The translations under genes and the position numbers were made by a program. Of a stretch of 58,850 nt of DNA, positions 19,162 through 28,769 are shown piece after piece. Each line of letters begins with the position of its first letter. The stretch's first letter is position 1. This DNA comes from an archaeon (GTDB lineage Archaea; Thermoproteota; Nitrososphaeria; Nitrososphaerales; CADDZS01). The stretch covers positions 1-58,850 of the forward strand of contig JAJYUX010000001.1 in the NCBI GenBank assembly GCA_021792315.1. The letters are read 5' to 3'. The notes beneath the pieces are model-generated. The model searched no databases, was not told the origin of the DNA, and was given only the letters and a program-made list of their open reading frames with translations.

Positions 19162-20265
19162 ATGAGGATACCAAACGACGACGCATCACAGTTTCTGACA
19201 AGAATAGTCCCTTATGTGGATTCTGATGGGGCTAGAAATCTAAACGCTATCTGCCGTGAACTTGACATACCCTACCAGACTTTGAGATTCAGAATGAACA
19301 AGCTCGGTGAGCAGGGAATAACTGTCATTCCATTCGTCGACACTTTCAGGCTCGGACTCCAGCGAATTAGGGCGTCCTTCGAACTTCCACGAGACCTTCA
19401 GGATCCAAAACCTCTTCTTGGAGGTCTGCACCAAAAAGGAGGCCTCCGGTTCTATTCTAGATCTTTTCTCACTCAAGAGCTTGACTGTGAATTCCTGATT
19501 CCAAAAGTATTCATTCCGGATTTTGCGAAACTCATGCACAGTTTAGAAGAAATGAAATTCATTGAAAATGTCAAGTACAGTCAGGTGATTTGGCGAGACA
19601 TTTTCATGATGAAGACGAGATATTTTGACTACGAATCAGGAGAATGGGATGTAGATTTTTCTAGACTGGTTGGCGACCCATCGAGTACCTTACCAAAACC
19701 GCATTCGGAGGTTCCGAAGCTCGATTATAATGATTTATTAATTATTAAATCACTGGAGCTCAATCCTTGGATGAAAGTTGTGGATATAGCTGATAAAATT
19801 GGTTTGTCCGTTGGAGATGTTTCCTACCATCTCAATAGACATGTGTTTGGGAAAGGATTGATATCGAGTTTCAGGCTTAGATGGGTAGGGACTAAGAAAG
19901 CTTGGTCTAAGCATACTATAATTCCACAAACTTATGTTTTTGAGAACCTGTCTGAAGAGCATACGAGACACGCCATGTCAATAATGACTTCAACACCATT
20001 TTGTTGGAGCCATATGAAAACTGAAGATGGAACTTATCGAGTCGAACTGCTCATTCCAGTGAACCAGTTCCCAGAAACAATGTCATATATTTCCGATAAG
20101 CTCAGGCCAATTGGTCTGAAGCCTGTGGCACATTGCATGGATATGACATGTACATCGAATTTCACTATTCCTTATACCTTATTTGAGAAGGATCACTGGG
20201 AACTTCGCTCGGAAACAGCATTGGGTTATGTGTTGCAAATGATTAGTCAATTTCAAAAGACATGA
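19162..20265 (+). CDS. regulator with two Lrp-like winged-helix domains
   Basis: The 367-aa protein has two helix-turn-helix regions: residues about 25-50 (LNAICRELDIPYQTLRFRMN) and about 195-225 (VVDIADKIGLSVGDVSYHLN). Each is followed by a region that may be a degenerate effector domain. The tandem arrangement is common in Nitrososphaerota regulators. It probably acts as a transcription factor with unknown ligand. The upstream 62-aa gene may be in the same transcript. Confidence 0.75.
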   Translation: MRIPNDDASQFLTRIVPYVDSDGARNLNAICRELDIPYQTLRFRMNKLGEQGITVIPFVDTFRLGLQRIRASFELPRDLQDPKPLLGGLHQKGGLRFYSRSFLTQELDCEFLIPKVFIPDFAKLMHSLEEMKFIENVKYSQVIWRDIFMMKTRYFDYESGEWDVDFSRLVGDPSSTLPKPHSEVPKLDYNDLLIIKSLELNPWMKVVDIADKIGLSVGDVSYHLNRHVFGKGLISSFRLRWVGTKKAWSKHTIIPQTYVFENLSEEHTRHAMSIMTSTPFCWSHMKTEDGTYRVELLIPVNQFPETMSYISDKLRPIGLKPVAHCMDMTCTSNFTIPYTLFEKDHWELRSETALGYVLQMISQFQKT

Positions 20266-20383
20266 GTTTTGGGTTTTCTGAGCTGGCTAGCATCTATTGA
20301 GATTATTTATGATACTTGTAACCCTCGAATTATACTCCAAGGGACACTAGGCTTCTATAATTCGGCCCACGAATGCGTAGCAA

Positions 20384-20704
20384 ATGTCTCTAGCACAAAC
20401 ACAGATTCAATCCCTATCACGTGACGATCGGATACTGTCCTGCATAGATAAGGGGCTGGAGTCTGTAGGTCATAACGTGAAGAATGTCGTATATTGGCAT
20501 CTTCAAAGACTTGGAAGAATAAGCAGGAGAGATATACCACAGAAACCAATGCTGTTTGTCCAAGGTTTGAGGGCACTCTATCGAGAAAGTTCTTTCGGTG
20601 TGGAAAGGGCTATACTACAAGAGATTAGTACGGCCTTCGAGCTGAAAATCTCTCGCAGTACCGATTTGGTAGCTGCGATCTTCCAAGCTCGAAGCAAGAA
20701 CTAA
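20384..20704 (+). CDS. NitrOD5-like domain protein
   Basis: The 106-aa protein is a paralogue of the one at 5411-5776. Its core, DKGLESVGHNVKNVVYWHLQ then an acidic-basic loop and a helix ending ILQEISTAFEL, matches the NitrOD5-type output domain as I remember it. The ATG lies 28 bp after a TATA-like stretch (cttctataatt, about 20351-20361), so the mRNA is predicted leaderless. The gene lies before the kdp operon but separated by 200 bp; no proven link. Confidence 0.72.
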   Translation: MSLAQTQIQSLSRDDRILSCIDKGLESVGHNVKNVVYWHLQRLGRISRRDIPQKPMLFVQGLRALYRESSFGVERAILQEISTAFELKISRSTDLVAAIFQARSKN

Positions 20705-20923
20705 AAAGAAAACTGGCGACTTTTGAGATTCTCATTCAAAGGAGTCAAATTCAGGGTTTTATAGGTTTTTTTGCAAAGAATGACTCAAATCTGTGCCTAA
20801 ATAGGATAAACACATACGAATTCGGGAAATTCTCCTATTTCTCTACGCAATCACGTTGGTTCGTAGTCTGGAGACCATAACCCGTATATGATGAATTTCA
20901 AGCATGTTTTATAATTGGTTGCC

Positions 20924-21238
20924 ATGCCACGCCTACTTGCATTCGTGGACATATTTGTAGAGTCTCCACAAATGGACGATGTTGTCCAAGAACTCCAGAA
21001 GATTCCACATATGGAAGAGCTTTACGAGGTCACCGGAGAATTTGACATAGTATCCCTTGTATCGGCTGAGGATATTGAGGAATTTCGCGACATTCTGAAG
21101 AACAAAATCATGAAGATTAGGGGTGTGAAGAGCACAGTCAGCTCGGTGGTTCTGCATGCACACAAGGGGCCACGTAGCGATTCTAATGGAAACGGGAAAC
21201 AACCTTTGAGTGCAAAGACAACCGAAAATCTTCGTTGA
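20924..21238 (+). CDS. stand-alone Lrp/AsnC ligand-binding (RAM) domain protein
   Basis: The 104-aa protein consists of one RAM-type effector domain (LLAFVDIFVESPQMDDVVQEL, MEELYEVTGEFDIVSLVSAE, final strand STVSSVVLHAH) plus a polar C-terminal tail of about 20 residues. There is no DNA-binding helix. The ATG at 20924 follows a Val-Ala from an alternative TTG at 20915. It ends 98 bp before kdpA on the same strand. KdpD and KdpE are missing from the window, so a role in kdp control is an attractive but unproven idea. Confidence 0.8.
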   Translation: MPRLLAFVDIFVESPQMDDVVQELQKIPHMEELYEVTGEFDIVSLVSAEDIEEFRDILKNKIMKIRGVKSTVSSVVLHAHKGPRSDSNGNGKQPLSAKTTENLR

Positions 21239-21335
21239 ATCTTTAGAATTGCATAACAAGAAATCGGGAGACCTGTTTGCAAATTTCACATAGTGGTCAG
21301 GTTCACAACCTGCTGGTGTAGAGCGCTGAAGGTAT

Positions 21336-23000
21336 TTGCTCCAACCAATTCAGGTTCTAGATCTAATAATTATTCTCGCAGTGGTTCTTCTATCTGCATG
21401 GCTACTTGCACCATATATAGTCAGAGTATTCAAGAGAGAACCCACTAAACTCGACGGTATTCTTAATCCGATTGAGAAGTTCATCTACAGGATCACTGGC
21501 ATAGACCCAGACCGGGCGATGGGCTGGAAGGAGTATTTCTTCGCCGCCCTACTGTTGAACGTGGTACAGATGGTAATTGCCTTTCTGATTCTTACATTTC
21601 AAGGTTCTCTCCCATTAAACCCTCAGGGTTTTCATGGCTTACATTGGGATCTAGCCTTCAACACTGTCGTCTCATTTGCTACTAACACTGACCTTCAGCA
21701 CTATGCTGGAGAACAATCACTTTCATATTTTAGCCAAATGACTGCAATTCAATTCTTGCAGTTCACATCAGCAGCAACCGGGCTCTGCGTTGGACTCGCG
21801 ATGGTCAGAGTACTCGTTGCACATTCGAAAGATATGGGAAATTTCTACGTTGATTTTGTTAGAGCGCTCACAAGAGTGTTCATTCCTATCTGTTCAATTG
21901 CAGCTGTCGTCTTGGTTTATCTGGGAACTCCACAATCCATCAGCGGGTACGAGCCCGTAACAACAATTGAGGGAGCCTCTCAATACATACTTGTCGGACC
22001 GGTGGCGTCTTTGGTATCTATAATGCAGATCGGGACAAACGGCGGAGGATATTTTGCCGCAAATTCTGCGTATCCATTGCAGAATCCTAGCCCACTAACT
22101 GACCTTGTTCAGATCTTCCTGATGCTACTGATACCCACCACACTTTGCTTTGTATTTGGAATGTTCATTGGAAAAAAGAAAGAAAGCCTACCAATTATTA
22201 TCGCTGCATACGCTCTTTTCTGCATTGACTTGATAATCGCTTTCATTCCCAATCCGATCTTGGTTGGTCCTGGCATTGAAACTAGGTTCGGGGGCTTCAT
22301 GTCAACATTCTGGACGGTAGTTACGACAGCTGTTACTACTGGATCGGTAAATTCTTCTTTGGCAGGAATGCATCCTCTTGCGATTCTCGCGGCCTTCATG
22401 GGAATGTTGATCCAAGCCACTCCAGGAGGAAATGGAGTCGGACTGATGTATCTCTTGATGTACGTGATCATCACGATTTTCATCGTTGGATTGATGTCAG
22501 GAAGAACTCCCGAATATCTTGGAATGAAAATAACTGGAAGAGACGTTAAGCTAGTAATGATTGCCTTTTTGATCCATCCGCTTCTAATAATATTCCCTAC
22601 GATCGTTGCGTATGCAAGCAATGCGGTTTCGGCGATCGGCCTGACCGGAAACTCGATTGGGTTCACCCAGATATTGTATGAATTCACGACGGCTGCGGCT
22701 AACAACGGCTCGGATTTCTTGGGAGCGACCGCGAATACGCCGTTCTTTAATATTGCAACAGCGATAGTGATTCTTGTGGGTAGGTATGGACCAATGGCTT
22801 GTCTACTCGCAGTGGGCGGATCTATGATCGGAAGGCAAAGAGCTCAGATAAGTGCAGCAACGCTCAAGACCAACACCATTTCTTTTTCTGTCATTCTAGT
22901 TGTGAGCATACTTCTCCTAGTGGTTCTTTCATTCCTTCCGTTCTTGGCGGTTGGACCTATTCTGGCCTATTTCCAACATCAGCCGAATTTTTTCGGATAG
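21336..23000 (+). CDS. kdpA: potassium-transporting ATPase subunit A
   Basis: KdpA is the channel-like subunit that selects K+ in the high-affinity Kdp pump. The 554-aa protein has about ten TM helices and the four selectivity loops: FNTVVSFATNTDLQ, IGTNGGGYFAANSAYP, VTTAVTTGSVNSS and AAANNGSDFLGATANTP. These match family loops with modest changes (for example TNTDLQ for TNTNWQ). Start is TTG at 21336 with a weak purine-rich stretch before it. It is followed by kdpB after 10 bp. No kdpF-like frame is evident. Confidence 0.96.
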   Translation: MLQPIQVLDLIIILAVVLLSAWLLAPYIVRVFKREPTKLDGILNPIEKFIYRITGIDPDRAMGWKEYFFAALLLNVVQMVIAFLILTFQGSLPLNPQGFHGLHWDLAFNTVVSFATNTDLQHYAGEQSLSYFSQMTAIQFLQFTSAATGLCVGLAMVRVLVAHSKDMGNFYVDFVRALTRVFIPICSIAAVVLVYLGTPQSISGYEPVTTIEGASQYILVGPVASLVSIMQIGTNGGGYFAANSAYPLQNPSPLTDLVQIFLMLLIPTTLCFVFGMFIGKKKESLPIIIAAYALFCIDLIIAFIPNPILVGPGIETRFGGFMSTFWTVVTTAVTTGSVNSSLAGMHPLAILAAFMGMLIQATPGGNGVGLMYLLMYVIITIFIVGLMSGRTPEYLGMKITGRDVKLVMIAFLIHPLLIIFPTIVAYASNAVSAIGLTGNSIGFTQILYEFTTAAANNGSDFLGATANTPFFNIATAIVILVGRYGPMACLLAVGGSMIGRQRAQISAATLKTNTISFSVILVVSILLLVVLSFLPFLAVGPILAYFQHQPNFFG

Positions 23001-23010
23001 AGTGAAAGTA

Positions 23011-25197
23011 ATGGGTGAACAAGTAGCGAGACCTTCGAGAGTTGCAATATCAAAGGGGCTTTCCAATATGCTATCAGCCAAGGTGCTCATTGATTCAGTG
23101 AAACGGCTCAATCCTGTCCTTCTAGTTTCAAATCCTGTGATGCTCGTTGTTGAGCTGACATTCTTCATCATATCCGCATTGGCAATTTATCCCCAGGGAT
23201 TCCTTCCCTTGGCCAACACCTCAGAGCGATCATTCTACGTTGAAATTGCAGTAATTCTGCTAGTCACAGTCTGGTTTAGCACTTTCTCTGATGCTCTTGC
23301 CGAAACTCAAGCAAGAAGCACTGCAAATAGTCTCCGTACACTGGAGAGTGAAGTAGTTAGCAGAAAAGTTGTTTCAGGAAATAAAATCATCTCTACAACG
23401 TCTTCGCAACTTAGAAAGGAAGATATGATCAGACTAGACGCGGACGATATCGTACCAATAGATTCTGATGTTATTGAAGGAATAGCAATGGTGGATGAAT
23501 CATTGATTACAGGAGAATCCGCACTGGTCCGAAAAGCTCCAGGAGATCAATTGATTGGAGGATCAAGAATAGCAAGTGACAGCCTCACGGCAAAGGTTTC
23601 CGTCAACCCTGAAGATACATACATCAATCAGATGATAAAGCTCGTGGAATCGGCTAGGAGACCTAGGACTCCAAATGAACAAGCTGTCACGGTTGTACTC
23701 ATTGGCATTACAGCAATATTCACAATTATAATAATGGGATTGCTTGGGCTTTCTATCGCTCTAAATCTTGGAGCAGATCTGTCAGTACTGATAGCTCTCT
23801 ACGTGTGTCTTCTACCGACGACTATCGGAGCGCTACTACCGGCTATAGGGCTCTCGGGCATAAGCAGGCTTTACAAACGCAAGATTGTGGCGAAATCTGG
23901 CAAATCGATTGAGGCAGCAGGAGATACGGATACGATTCTTTTAGACAAGACCGGAACAATAACTGTTGGAAATAGGCAAGCTATCGAATTCATTCCTTTC
24001 AATGATCACACTGAAAAGGAGGTAGGTGAGACCGCTTTTCTTTCGTCGTGGTACGATGATACTCCAGAGGGAAGGAGCATCATAAGACTAACTCATGAAA
24101 GAGGCTTCATTCCCAGAGAGATCAATGCACTTGATCAGGCTGAAGTGTACAACTTCTCTGCGACTACACGAACGAGTGGTGTCAAACTACCTTCAAGATC
24201 TAGTTTCGTTCTTCCGAAAGATCGTAGCGAGGGTGATGCCAAAGGAAGAACTAGATTCAGGAGAAAATATGCGGATGAAGCTCTCGTGGAATTCGCCGAT
24301 TACCAACTAAGGCCGGGTGCAGCTCCATCTGATGCCATCGAGATTCTGAAGGGAGCCCCTGACTCGATTCGAAAAATAGCTCTGTCCCTGCCGGATAACT
24401 TTGACGATATGATTGACAGAATTTCAATAGCCGGAGAAACACCGATTGCAATCATGAAGAATCGGACGGTTATCGGAGTAATTCGATTGAGGGATGTCTT
24501 GAAGCCAGAGATTAAACAGAAGATTCAAGATGTAAAGACAATGGGAATACGCCCTGTCATGATTACGGGTGACCAACCGCTTACAGCTAAGAGCATTGCG
24601 ACAGAAGTGGGAATTGATGACTACATTTCAAGGGCAAAACCAGAAGACAAGCACGACATCGTGTTGAAAGAGCAGGGTAACAGCAGGATTGTTGCGATGA
24701 TAGGTGATGGCACCAATGATGCTCCCGCCCTGGCCGTCGCAGATGTAGGCCTCGCTATGAATTCTGGAACCCAAGCAGCGAAGGAAGCCGCTAACATGGT
24801 CGACATGGAATCCAACCCGGCGAAAATAATCGATGTTGTCATGCTTGGAAAGCAGCTCCTAATGACGCGCGGAGCTGTCACTGCATTTAGCATATCGAAT
24901 GATGTAGCCAAGTATTTCGCTATAGTGCCCGTTCTCTTCGCAACTGTTCCTCAACTCCAAGCGATGAATATTCTTCATTTGGGGCTACACAGTGCCGTCT
25001 TGTCTGCTCTTATCTTCAATGCAATCATTATTCCACTGCTCATTCCTTTGGCAATGCGTGGCGTTTCCTTCAAACCGTCGAGTACGATGGCCGTCTTCCT
25101 CAAGAACATTGTCATTTATGGCCTTGGCGGCGTCATTGTTCCATTCATAGGAATAAAATTGATCGATGTCTTCCTTAACCTTGTGTTTCACATGTAA
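23011..25197 (+). CDS. kdpB: potassium-transporting ATPase subunit B, with N-domain insertion
   Basis: KdpB is the P-type ATPase subunit. It has the actuator motif LITGES, the phosphorylation site LLDKTGTITVGNRQ, the hinge MIGDGTNDAPALAVADVG and the usual TM segments. The frame opens at 22951 inside kdpA, but the ATG at 23011, just after the kdpA stop, fits better (728 aa). Family members are about 680 aa: the excess is a charged insertion of about 45 residues in the nucleotide-binding domain (about residues 394-446), between SGVKL and the conserved KGAPDSI. Confidence 0.95.
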   Translation: MGEQVARPSRVAISKGLSNMLSAKVLIDSVKRLNPVLLVSNPVMLVVELTFFIISALAIYPQGFLPLANTSERSFYVEIAVILLVTVWFSTFSDALAETQARSTANSLRTLESEVVSRKVVSGNKIISTTSSQLRKEDMIRLDADDIVPIDSDVIEGIAMVDESLITGESALVRKAPGDQLIGGSRIASDSLTAKVSVNPEDTYINQMIKLVESARRPRTPNEQAVTVVLIGITAIFTIIIMGLLGLSIALNLGADLSVLIALYVCLLPTTIGALLPAIGLSGISRLYKRKIVAKSGKSIEAAGDTDTILLDKTGTITVGNRQAIEFIPFNDHTEKEVGETAFLSSWYDDTPEGRSIIRLTHERGFIPREINALDQAEVYNFSATTRTSGVKLPSRSSFVLPKDRSEGDAKGRTRFRRKYADEALVEFADYQLRPGAAPSDAIEILKGAPDSIRKIALSLPDNFDDMIDRISIAGETPIAIMKNRTVIGVIRLRDVLKPEIKQKIQDVKTMGIRPVMITGDQPLTAKSIATEVGIDDYISRAKPEDKHDIVLKEQGNSRIVAMIGDGTNDAPALAVADVGLAMNSGTQAAKEAANMVDMESNPAKIIDVVMLGKQLLMTRGAVTAFSISNDVAKYFAIVPVLFATVPQLQAMNILHLGLHSAVLSALIFNAIIIPLLIPLAMRGVSFKPSSTMAVFLKNIVIYGLGGVIVPFIGIKLIDVFLNLVFHM

Positions 25198-25202
25198 AGG
25201 AG
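25196..25202 (+). promoter_or_regulatory. Shine-Dalgarno-like site before kdpC
   Basis: aaaggag overlaps the kdpB stop and lies about 11 bases before a TTG at 25214. It favours that TTG as the kdpC start over the overlapping upstream frame opening at 25166. Confidence 0.5.
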
Positions 25203-25213
25203 AGAGAGCAATT

Positions 25214-25720
25214 TTGTCAAAACATACTAATGAAAAAGGGAGGAGAAAGAGTGATTGGAGGAATTACAAACCAGCCGTAGGAATCGCCATAGTTTCTCTT
25301 CTGATATGCGGATTATTCTATCCATTATTGATCACAGGCATCGCTCAGGCCACGATGCCTTATCAAGCAAATGGCGAGTTGGTAACACTCAGTGGTCGCA
25401 CAGTCGGGTCTAATCTAATAGACAATGGGTTTTCACTCCCGATTTTCTTCCATGCAAGAAACGAAACCAATCCGTTGAATGCTTCCGCATCCAGAGTTGA
25501 TCCTGACATTACTCTACCGGAGGCGTACAATCAGATACCAAGAATAAACAATGCTAGTGGGATCCCAATATATGCTCTTACATCCATAGTCGATGATAAC
25601 AAATTGGGTACTTTCTGGGTGTTTGGCAGTCCTTACGTGAACGTGTTAAAATTGAATATCATATTAATCAAGGATTATCCTGCGGTTTACGAGAATTTTA
25701 GCGCCGTTTCATCTAGCTAA
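25214..25720 (+). CDS. kdpC: potassium-transporting ATPase subunit C, short form
   Basis: KdpC is the single-span accessory subunit that stabilises KdpAB and increases ATP affinity. The 168-aa product has the N-terminal membrane helix (AVGIAIVSLLICGLFYPLLI), a GSNLIDNGF segment where the family has GSxLIGQxF, DPDITLPEAYNQIPRI, and the closing VNVLKLNIILI. It is shorter than usual (about 190 aa) because the middle loop is reduced. The Gln of LIGQ, important for ATP binding in studied KdpC, is replaced by Asn. Confidence 0.9.
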   Translation: MSKHTNEKGRRKSDWRNYKPAVGIAIVSLLICGLFYPLLITGIAQATMPYQANGELVTLSGRTVGSNLIDNGFSLPIFFHARNETNPLNASASRVDPDITLPEAYNQIPRINNASGIPIYALTSIVDDNKLGTFWVFGSPYVNVLKLNIILIKDYPAVYENFSAVSSS

Positions 25721-25791
25721 AAGATCTAGAATGCAAAGTCATCACTAGTTTCGGTAAAATAGCAAGGTTCGCATCAGATCTAGAAGTTTCT

Positions 25792-26241
25792 TTGTTGTTC
25801 ATTTCATGGGATCGGTTTTTAACTCAGCAGATCTATGCTAATTCGGTATCAGAATTGGTTTTTGAAAAGATTCTAAGATTTCAGGGCAGGAACAAGGACA
25901 TCGGTCAGCTATCGCAACAGATTGCGCAGCAGTTACAGATGGAAGGCTATAGAGTGCAGACAAGAGCTGCACCAATGGGAAACATAATTCAGGCGCAGAA
26001 AGCTGGAATCTTACGAGATATCATTGCTGCCGACAGAGCGTTCACCATTCTCATTGCAGGTCAGTCAAGTGACTTCACAATCCACATTGGCATAGGCAGG
26101 TGGATTCAAAACATTGCTATCACGGCCGTGGAAGTCCTTCTGTTGTCAACGTTATTTTTGGCTGTAGATGTTCCTGAAATGTTATGGACAGCGCACGTCG
26201 AGAACGGTCTGGCGAAAGAAATAACGCAGATGGTTGGGTAA
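25792..26241 (+). CDS. conserved hypothetical protein following kdpABC
   Basis: The protein of up to 149 aa has an alpha/beta segment (QQIAQQLQMEGYRVQTRAAP, then IIQAQKAGILRDIIAADRAF, TILIAGQSSDFTIHIGIGRW) and a hydrophobic stretch AITAVEVLLLSTLFLAVDVP near the C-terminus. I have a sense of similar archaeal proteins but no named family. The sequence hints at a membrane-associated fold. It follows kdpC by 71 bp, so it may belong to the operon. The start (TTG or later) is uncertain. Confidence 0.5.
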   Translation: MLFISWDRFLTQQIYANSVSELVFEKILRFQGRNKDIGQLSQQIAQQLQMEGYRVQTRAAPMGNIIQAQKAGILRDIIAADRAFTILIAGQSSDFTIHIGIGRWIQNIAITAVEVLLLSTLFLAVDVPEMLWTAHVENGLAKEITQMVG

Positions 26242-26262
26242 GACCCCACCAATTGCCGTCGC

Positions 26263-27114
26263 TTATTCCAGTCTGCAAAGCTTCAAACTGATATCCCACA
26301 GTTTTTTTCTTTCATCCACGTCATACGATTCTTTGGACGTTCTTGCTTCTTTTCTCTTGGCAAAATATTTTCCGCTAATTTCGTCCAAATCCGGAGATAT
26401 TGCGGCATACACAGTTGTCTGGGCACCTTTTTCTGGACTAAGCATAAAAGGGCGCGCAATTCTTATGCCGATTCCAAGAGCGCCAGCTTCATCTCCCCAG
26501 TTAGTTCTCACTGCACCCGGATGCACACAATTCACTGTCACACTGGTTCCATTCAGTCTATCAGCCAATTCATATGTGAAGAGTACTTGAGCCAGTTTGG
26601 ACTGGCAGTATGATCTCATTGCGCTGTAACTTTTTTCCTTCTGAAGGTCATCAAAATCCATGTAGCCACTAAAATGGGCAGCTGATGAAACATTGATTAT
26701 TCGAGACGGCGCCGATTCTTTCATTGTATTCAAGAGCAGATATGTCAGTAGAAAGTGTGATGCGTAGTTTACCTGAAAGGTGGTTTCCAGACCATCCTCA
26801 GTCAGCATTCGCTTACCGATGATTAGGCCAGCATTGTTCACTAGAATATGAATTTTCTCGTAAGATTGTTGCAACCTTTGAGCCAGTTTTCTGACAGAGC
26901 CGAATGACGCCAAATCCGCAATCTCTGACTCTACTGATTCATTACCTGTGGCTTTCTTAATAGAATCTCTCGCGACTTCACATTTGCTTTGATTGCGGCA
27001 AACCAGAATGATTTTCGCGCCCATGCGAGCTAGTTCTCTTGCCGTAACATAACCGATTCCGGAATTGGCTCCTGTGACAACGCAGGTCTTTCCCTCTACA
27101 AAACTGGATGACAT
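26263..27114 (-). CDS. short-chain dehydrogenase/reductase
   Basis: The 283-aa SDR has the NAD(P) motif TGANSGIGY, an acidic-basic nucleotide site (CRNQSK after the second strand suggests NADP), NNAG, a catalytic Ser in NVSSAAHFSG and the YxxxK pair in YCQSKLAQ. It resembles retinol dehydrogenase/protochlorophyllide-reductase-like SDRs that reduce hydrophobic ketones or aldehydes. The substrate is unknown. The start is ATG at 27114; a TTG two codons earlier is less likely. It diverges from tatA. Confidence 0.9.
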   Translation of the reverse strand: MSSSFVEGKTCVVTGANSGIGYVTARELARMGAKIILVCRNQSKCEVARDSIKKATGNESVESEIADLASFGSVRKLAQRLQQSYEKIHILVNNAGLIIGKRMLTEDGLETTFQVNYASHFLLTYLLLNTMKESAPSRIINVSSAAHFSGYMDFDDLQKEKSYSAMRSYCQSKLAQVLFTYELADRLNGTSVTVNCVHPGAVRTNWGDEAGALGIGIRIARPFMLSPEKGAQTTVYAAISPDLDEISGKYFAKRKEARTSKESYDVDERKKLWDISLKLCRLE

Positions 27115-27179
27115 GTTCAAAGCACTCTAAAGAAATAGCACAGTGGAAATGCTACTGGTTCCTCAAAGCCTTCTGGGCT

Positions 27180-27193
27180 TATTATTAATATAC
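27180..27193 (+). promoter_or_regulatory. TATA-like element of tatA
   Basis: ttattattaatata is centred about 38 bp upstream of the tatA ATG (27226) and implies a leader of about a dozen bases. Confidence 0.4.
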
Positions 27194-27225
27194 CAGTGAG
27201 ACTCTTCATGAGTGGAGAATCGTGA

Positions 27226-27597
27226 ATGGCATTTGATGATCCGATTGTTTGGGTCCTTATCGCAGCTCTGGTGATTTTCCTTTTTGGAAGCAACAAGATA
27301 CCACAGATTGCGAGATCAATTGGCCAAGCGAGAAGGGAATTCGAGACCAGCTGGAAAGGATTGTCGAACGAACTAACCGCGACGGCAGGAGCAACTTCTC
27401 CACAAACGTTCCTCGCAAAACCAAGACCACAATTAGTGGTGCAGCAATCGGCAAATGTCGCACCCTCCGCACAGACGCAGCCGGTTTCGGCTGAAGATCC
27501 ACTCGTAGTTGCTTGCAAGGGAGAAGGTATAGACACATCGGGAAAGACTAGGGAACAATTAGCATCAGAACTATCTTGGAAGCTGAATAAGAAATAG
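27226..27597 (+). CDS. tatA: Sec-independent translocase component TatA
   Basis: TatA forms the pore of the twin-arginine pathway for folded proteins. The 123-aa protein has the short N-terminal membrane helix (PIVWVLIAALVIFLFG), the hinge FGSNKIPQIARSIGQA with the conserved FG-x-x-K-x-P, and an amphipathic helix with REFETSWKGL. The C-terminal 60 residues are polar and variable, and finish with a small helical motif. The sulfite-oxidase-like protein at 38544-40175, with a twin-arginine motif, is a likely client. No tatC is in the window. Confidence 0.88.
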   Translation: MAFDDPIVWVLIAALVIFLFGSNKIPQIARSIGQARREFETSWKGLSNELTATAGATSPQTFLAKPRPQLVVQQSANVAPSAQTQPVSAEDPLVVACKGEGIDTSGKTREQLASELSWKLNKK

Positions 27598-27741
27598 ATC
27601 CACTGTACCAAATCCCAAGAGGAACTTGACTCTACCATTAACGCTCTACTTAGATATCTGTTGTATTGAGTCGGAGATAAGGACAGGCCACCGGTTCAAG
27701 ATATCATTTTTATTCCGGCAATATCCAAGTTTGTAGTCATA

Positions 27742-28758
27742 TTGACCAATGAAGTAGCGTCCATTTCTTTGCCAGAATGGCTCTTGGAGTATTCCAGCTG
27801 CATCAATGAGGAGATCGACCTTCATTTTGGCAAAGGAGTGACTGAGCTTGAGAGGACTGCTCTCGAGGCGATCTCGAAGGGAAAAAGGGTTCGAGCAATA
27901 CTTGCCCTCTTATGGTGCGAAGCACTTGGCGAAGATTACAAAAGGGCGGCACCAGTCGCTGTCGCCTACGAATTAGCTCACGCAGCCGCATTGGTGCAGG
28001 ATGATATCATTGATAAGTCTGATATGAGAAGGGGCGAGAAATCCATAGTTGGAAAGTACGGAGTCGGTGGCGCGATTCTGACCTCGAATACTCTCCTTTT
28101 CCAAGTCCCCGGTCTGATTGCTGAGTGTGGGCGACTGGGAGCGAATTCCCCAATACTTTGTAGACTTCTAGAGCTCTTGGGCAATTGCTACAGGTCGGCT
28201 ACCATGGGTGAGTTCTTGGATCTTGAGATGGCGGAACGCGAAAGTGTTCAGGAGAATGATTATGCCGAGATGATCAGATTGAAAACTGGAGCTCTTATCG
28301 GTGCCTCATCAGCGAGTGGAGCGATTGTGGGGTGTGCTTTGAAGGACGAAGGAGTGATAAAAAAGGCATATGATTTTGGAGAATCACTCGGAATAGCATA
28401 TCAGATTCAAGATGACATCTTGGATTTGCTCGGCGACGAAGATATCATCGGCAAACCGATATTCACTGACATCAAACGTGGAAAGAAGAGCCTAGTGTTG
28501 ATCGACCTATTGAGTCGATGTTCTCGGGACGAATCGAATTTCATACACTCTCTAATTGGAAGAAATGGATCATTTGACGAATGGGAAGTAGTGAAAGCGA
28601 GAAGCCTGCTGAGTCAATATGATTCTCCTACATATGCTAGAAGATTTGCAGCGCAATATGTGGAACGAGCAAAGGAGCTAGCGAATTCGATTCGACCTTC
28701 AAGAGCTCGTGATCGCTTACTGGAGCTTTCTAGCTATCTCACAATGAGGAAATACTAA
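27742..28758 (+). CDS. polyprenyl (geranylgeranyl-type) diphosphate synthase
   Basis: The enzyme condenses IPP with an allylic diphosphate to build the C20 or C25 chains of archaeal ether lipids. The 338-aa protein has both aspartate motifs: the first, QDDIIDKSDMRRG, and the second, YQIQDDILDLLGD, as well as GKRVRAILALL for IPP binding. The residues before the first motif (ELAHAAALV) would control chain length; small residues argue for C20 or longer. The start is TTG at 27742. It lies 11 bp from the convergent MMPL transporter gene. Confidence 0.92.
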   Translation: MTNEVASISLPEWLLEYSSCINEEIDLHFGKGVTELERTALEAISKGKRVRAILALLWCEALGEDYKRAAPVAVAYELAHAAALVQDDIIDKSDMRRGEKSIVGKYGVGGAILTSNTLLFQVPGLIAECGRLGANSPILCRLLELLGNCYRSATMGEFLDLEMAERESVQENDYAEMIRLKTGALIGASSASGAIVGCALKDEGVIKKAYDFGESLGIAYQIQDDILDLLGDEDIIGKPIFTDIKRGKKSLVLIDLLSRCSRDESNFIHSLIGRNGSFDEWEVVKARSLLSQYDSPTYARRFAAQYVERAKELANSIRPSRARDRLLELSSYLTMRKY

Positions 28759-28769
28759 GACTAGATCAA

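Noticed and set aside
22951..23010. Extended kdpB start inside kdpA
   Set aside because: Overlaps kdpA; the ATG at 23011 directly after the kdpA stop gives the usual N-terminus.
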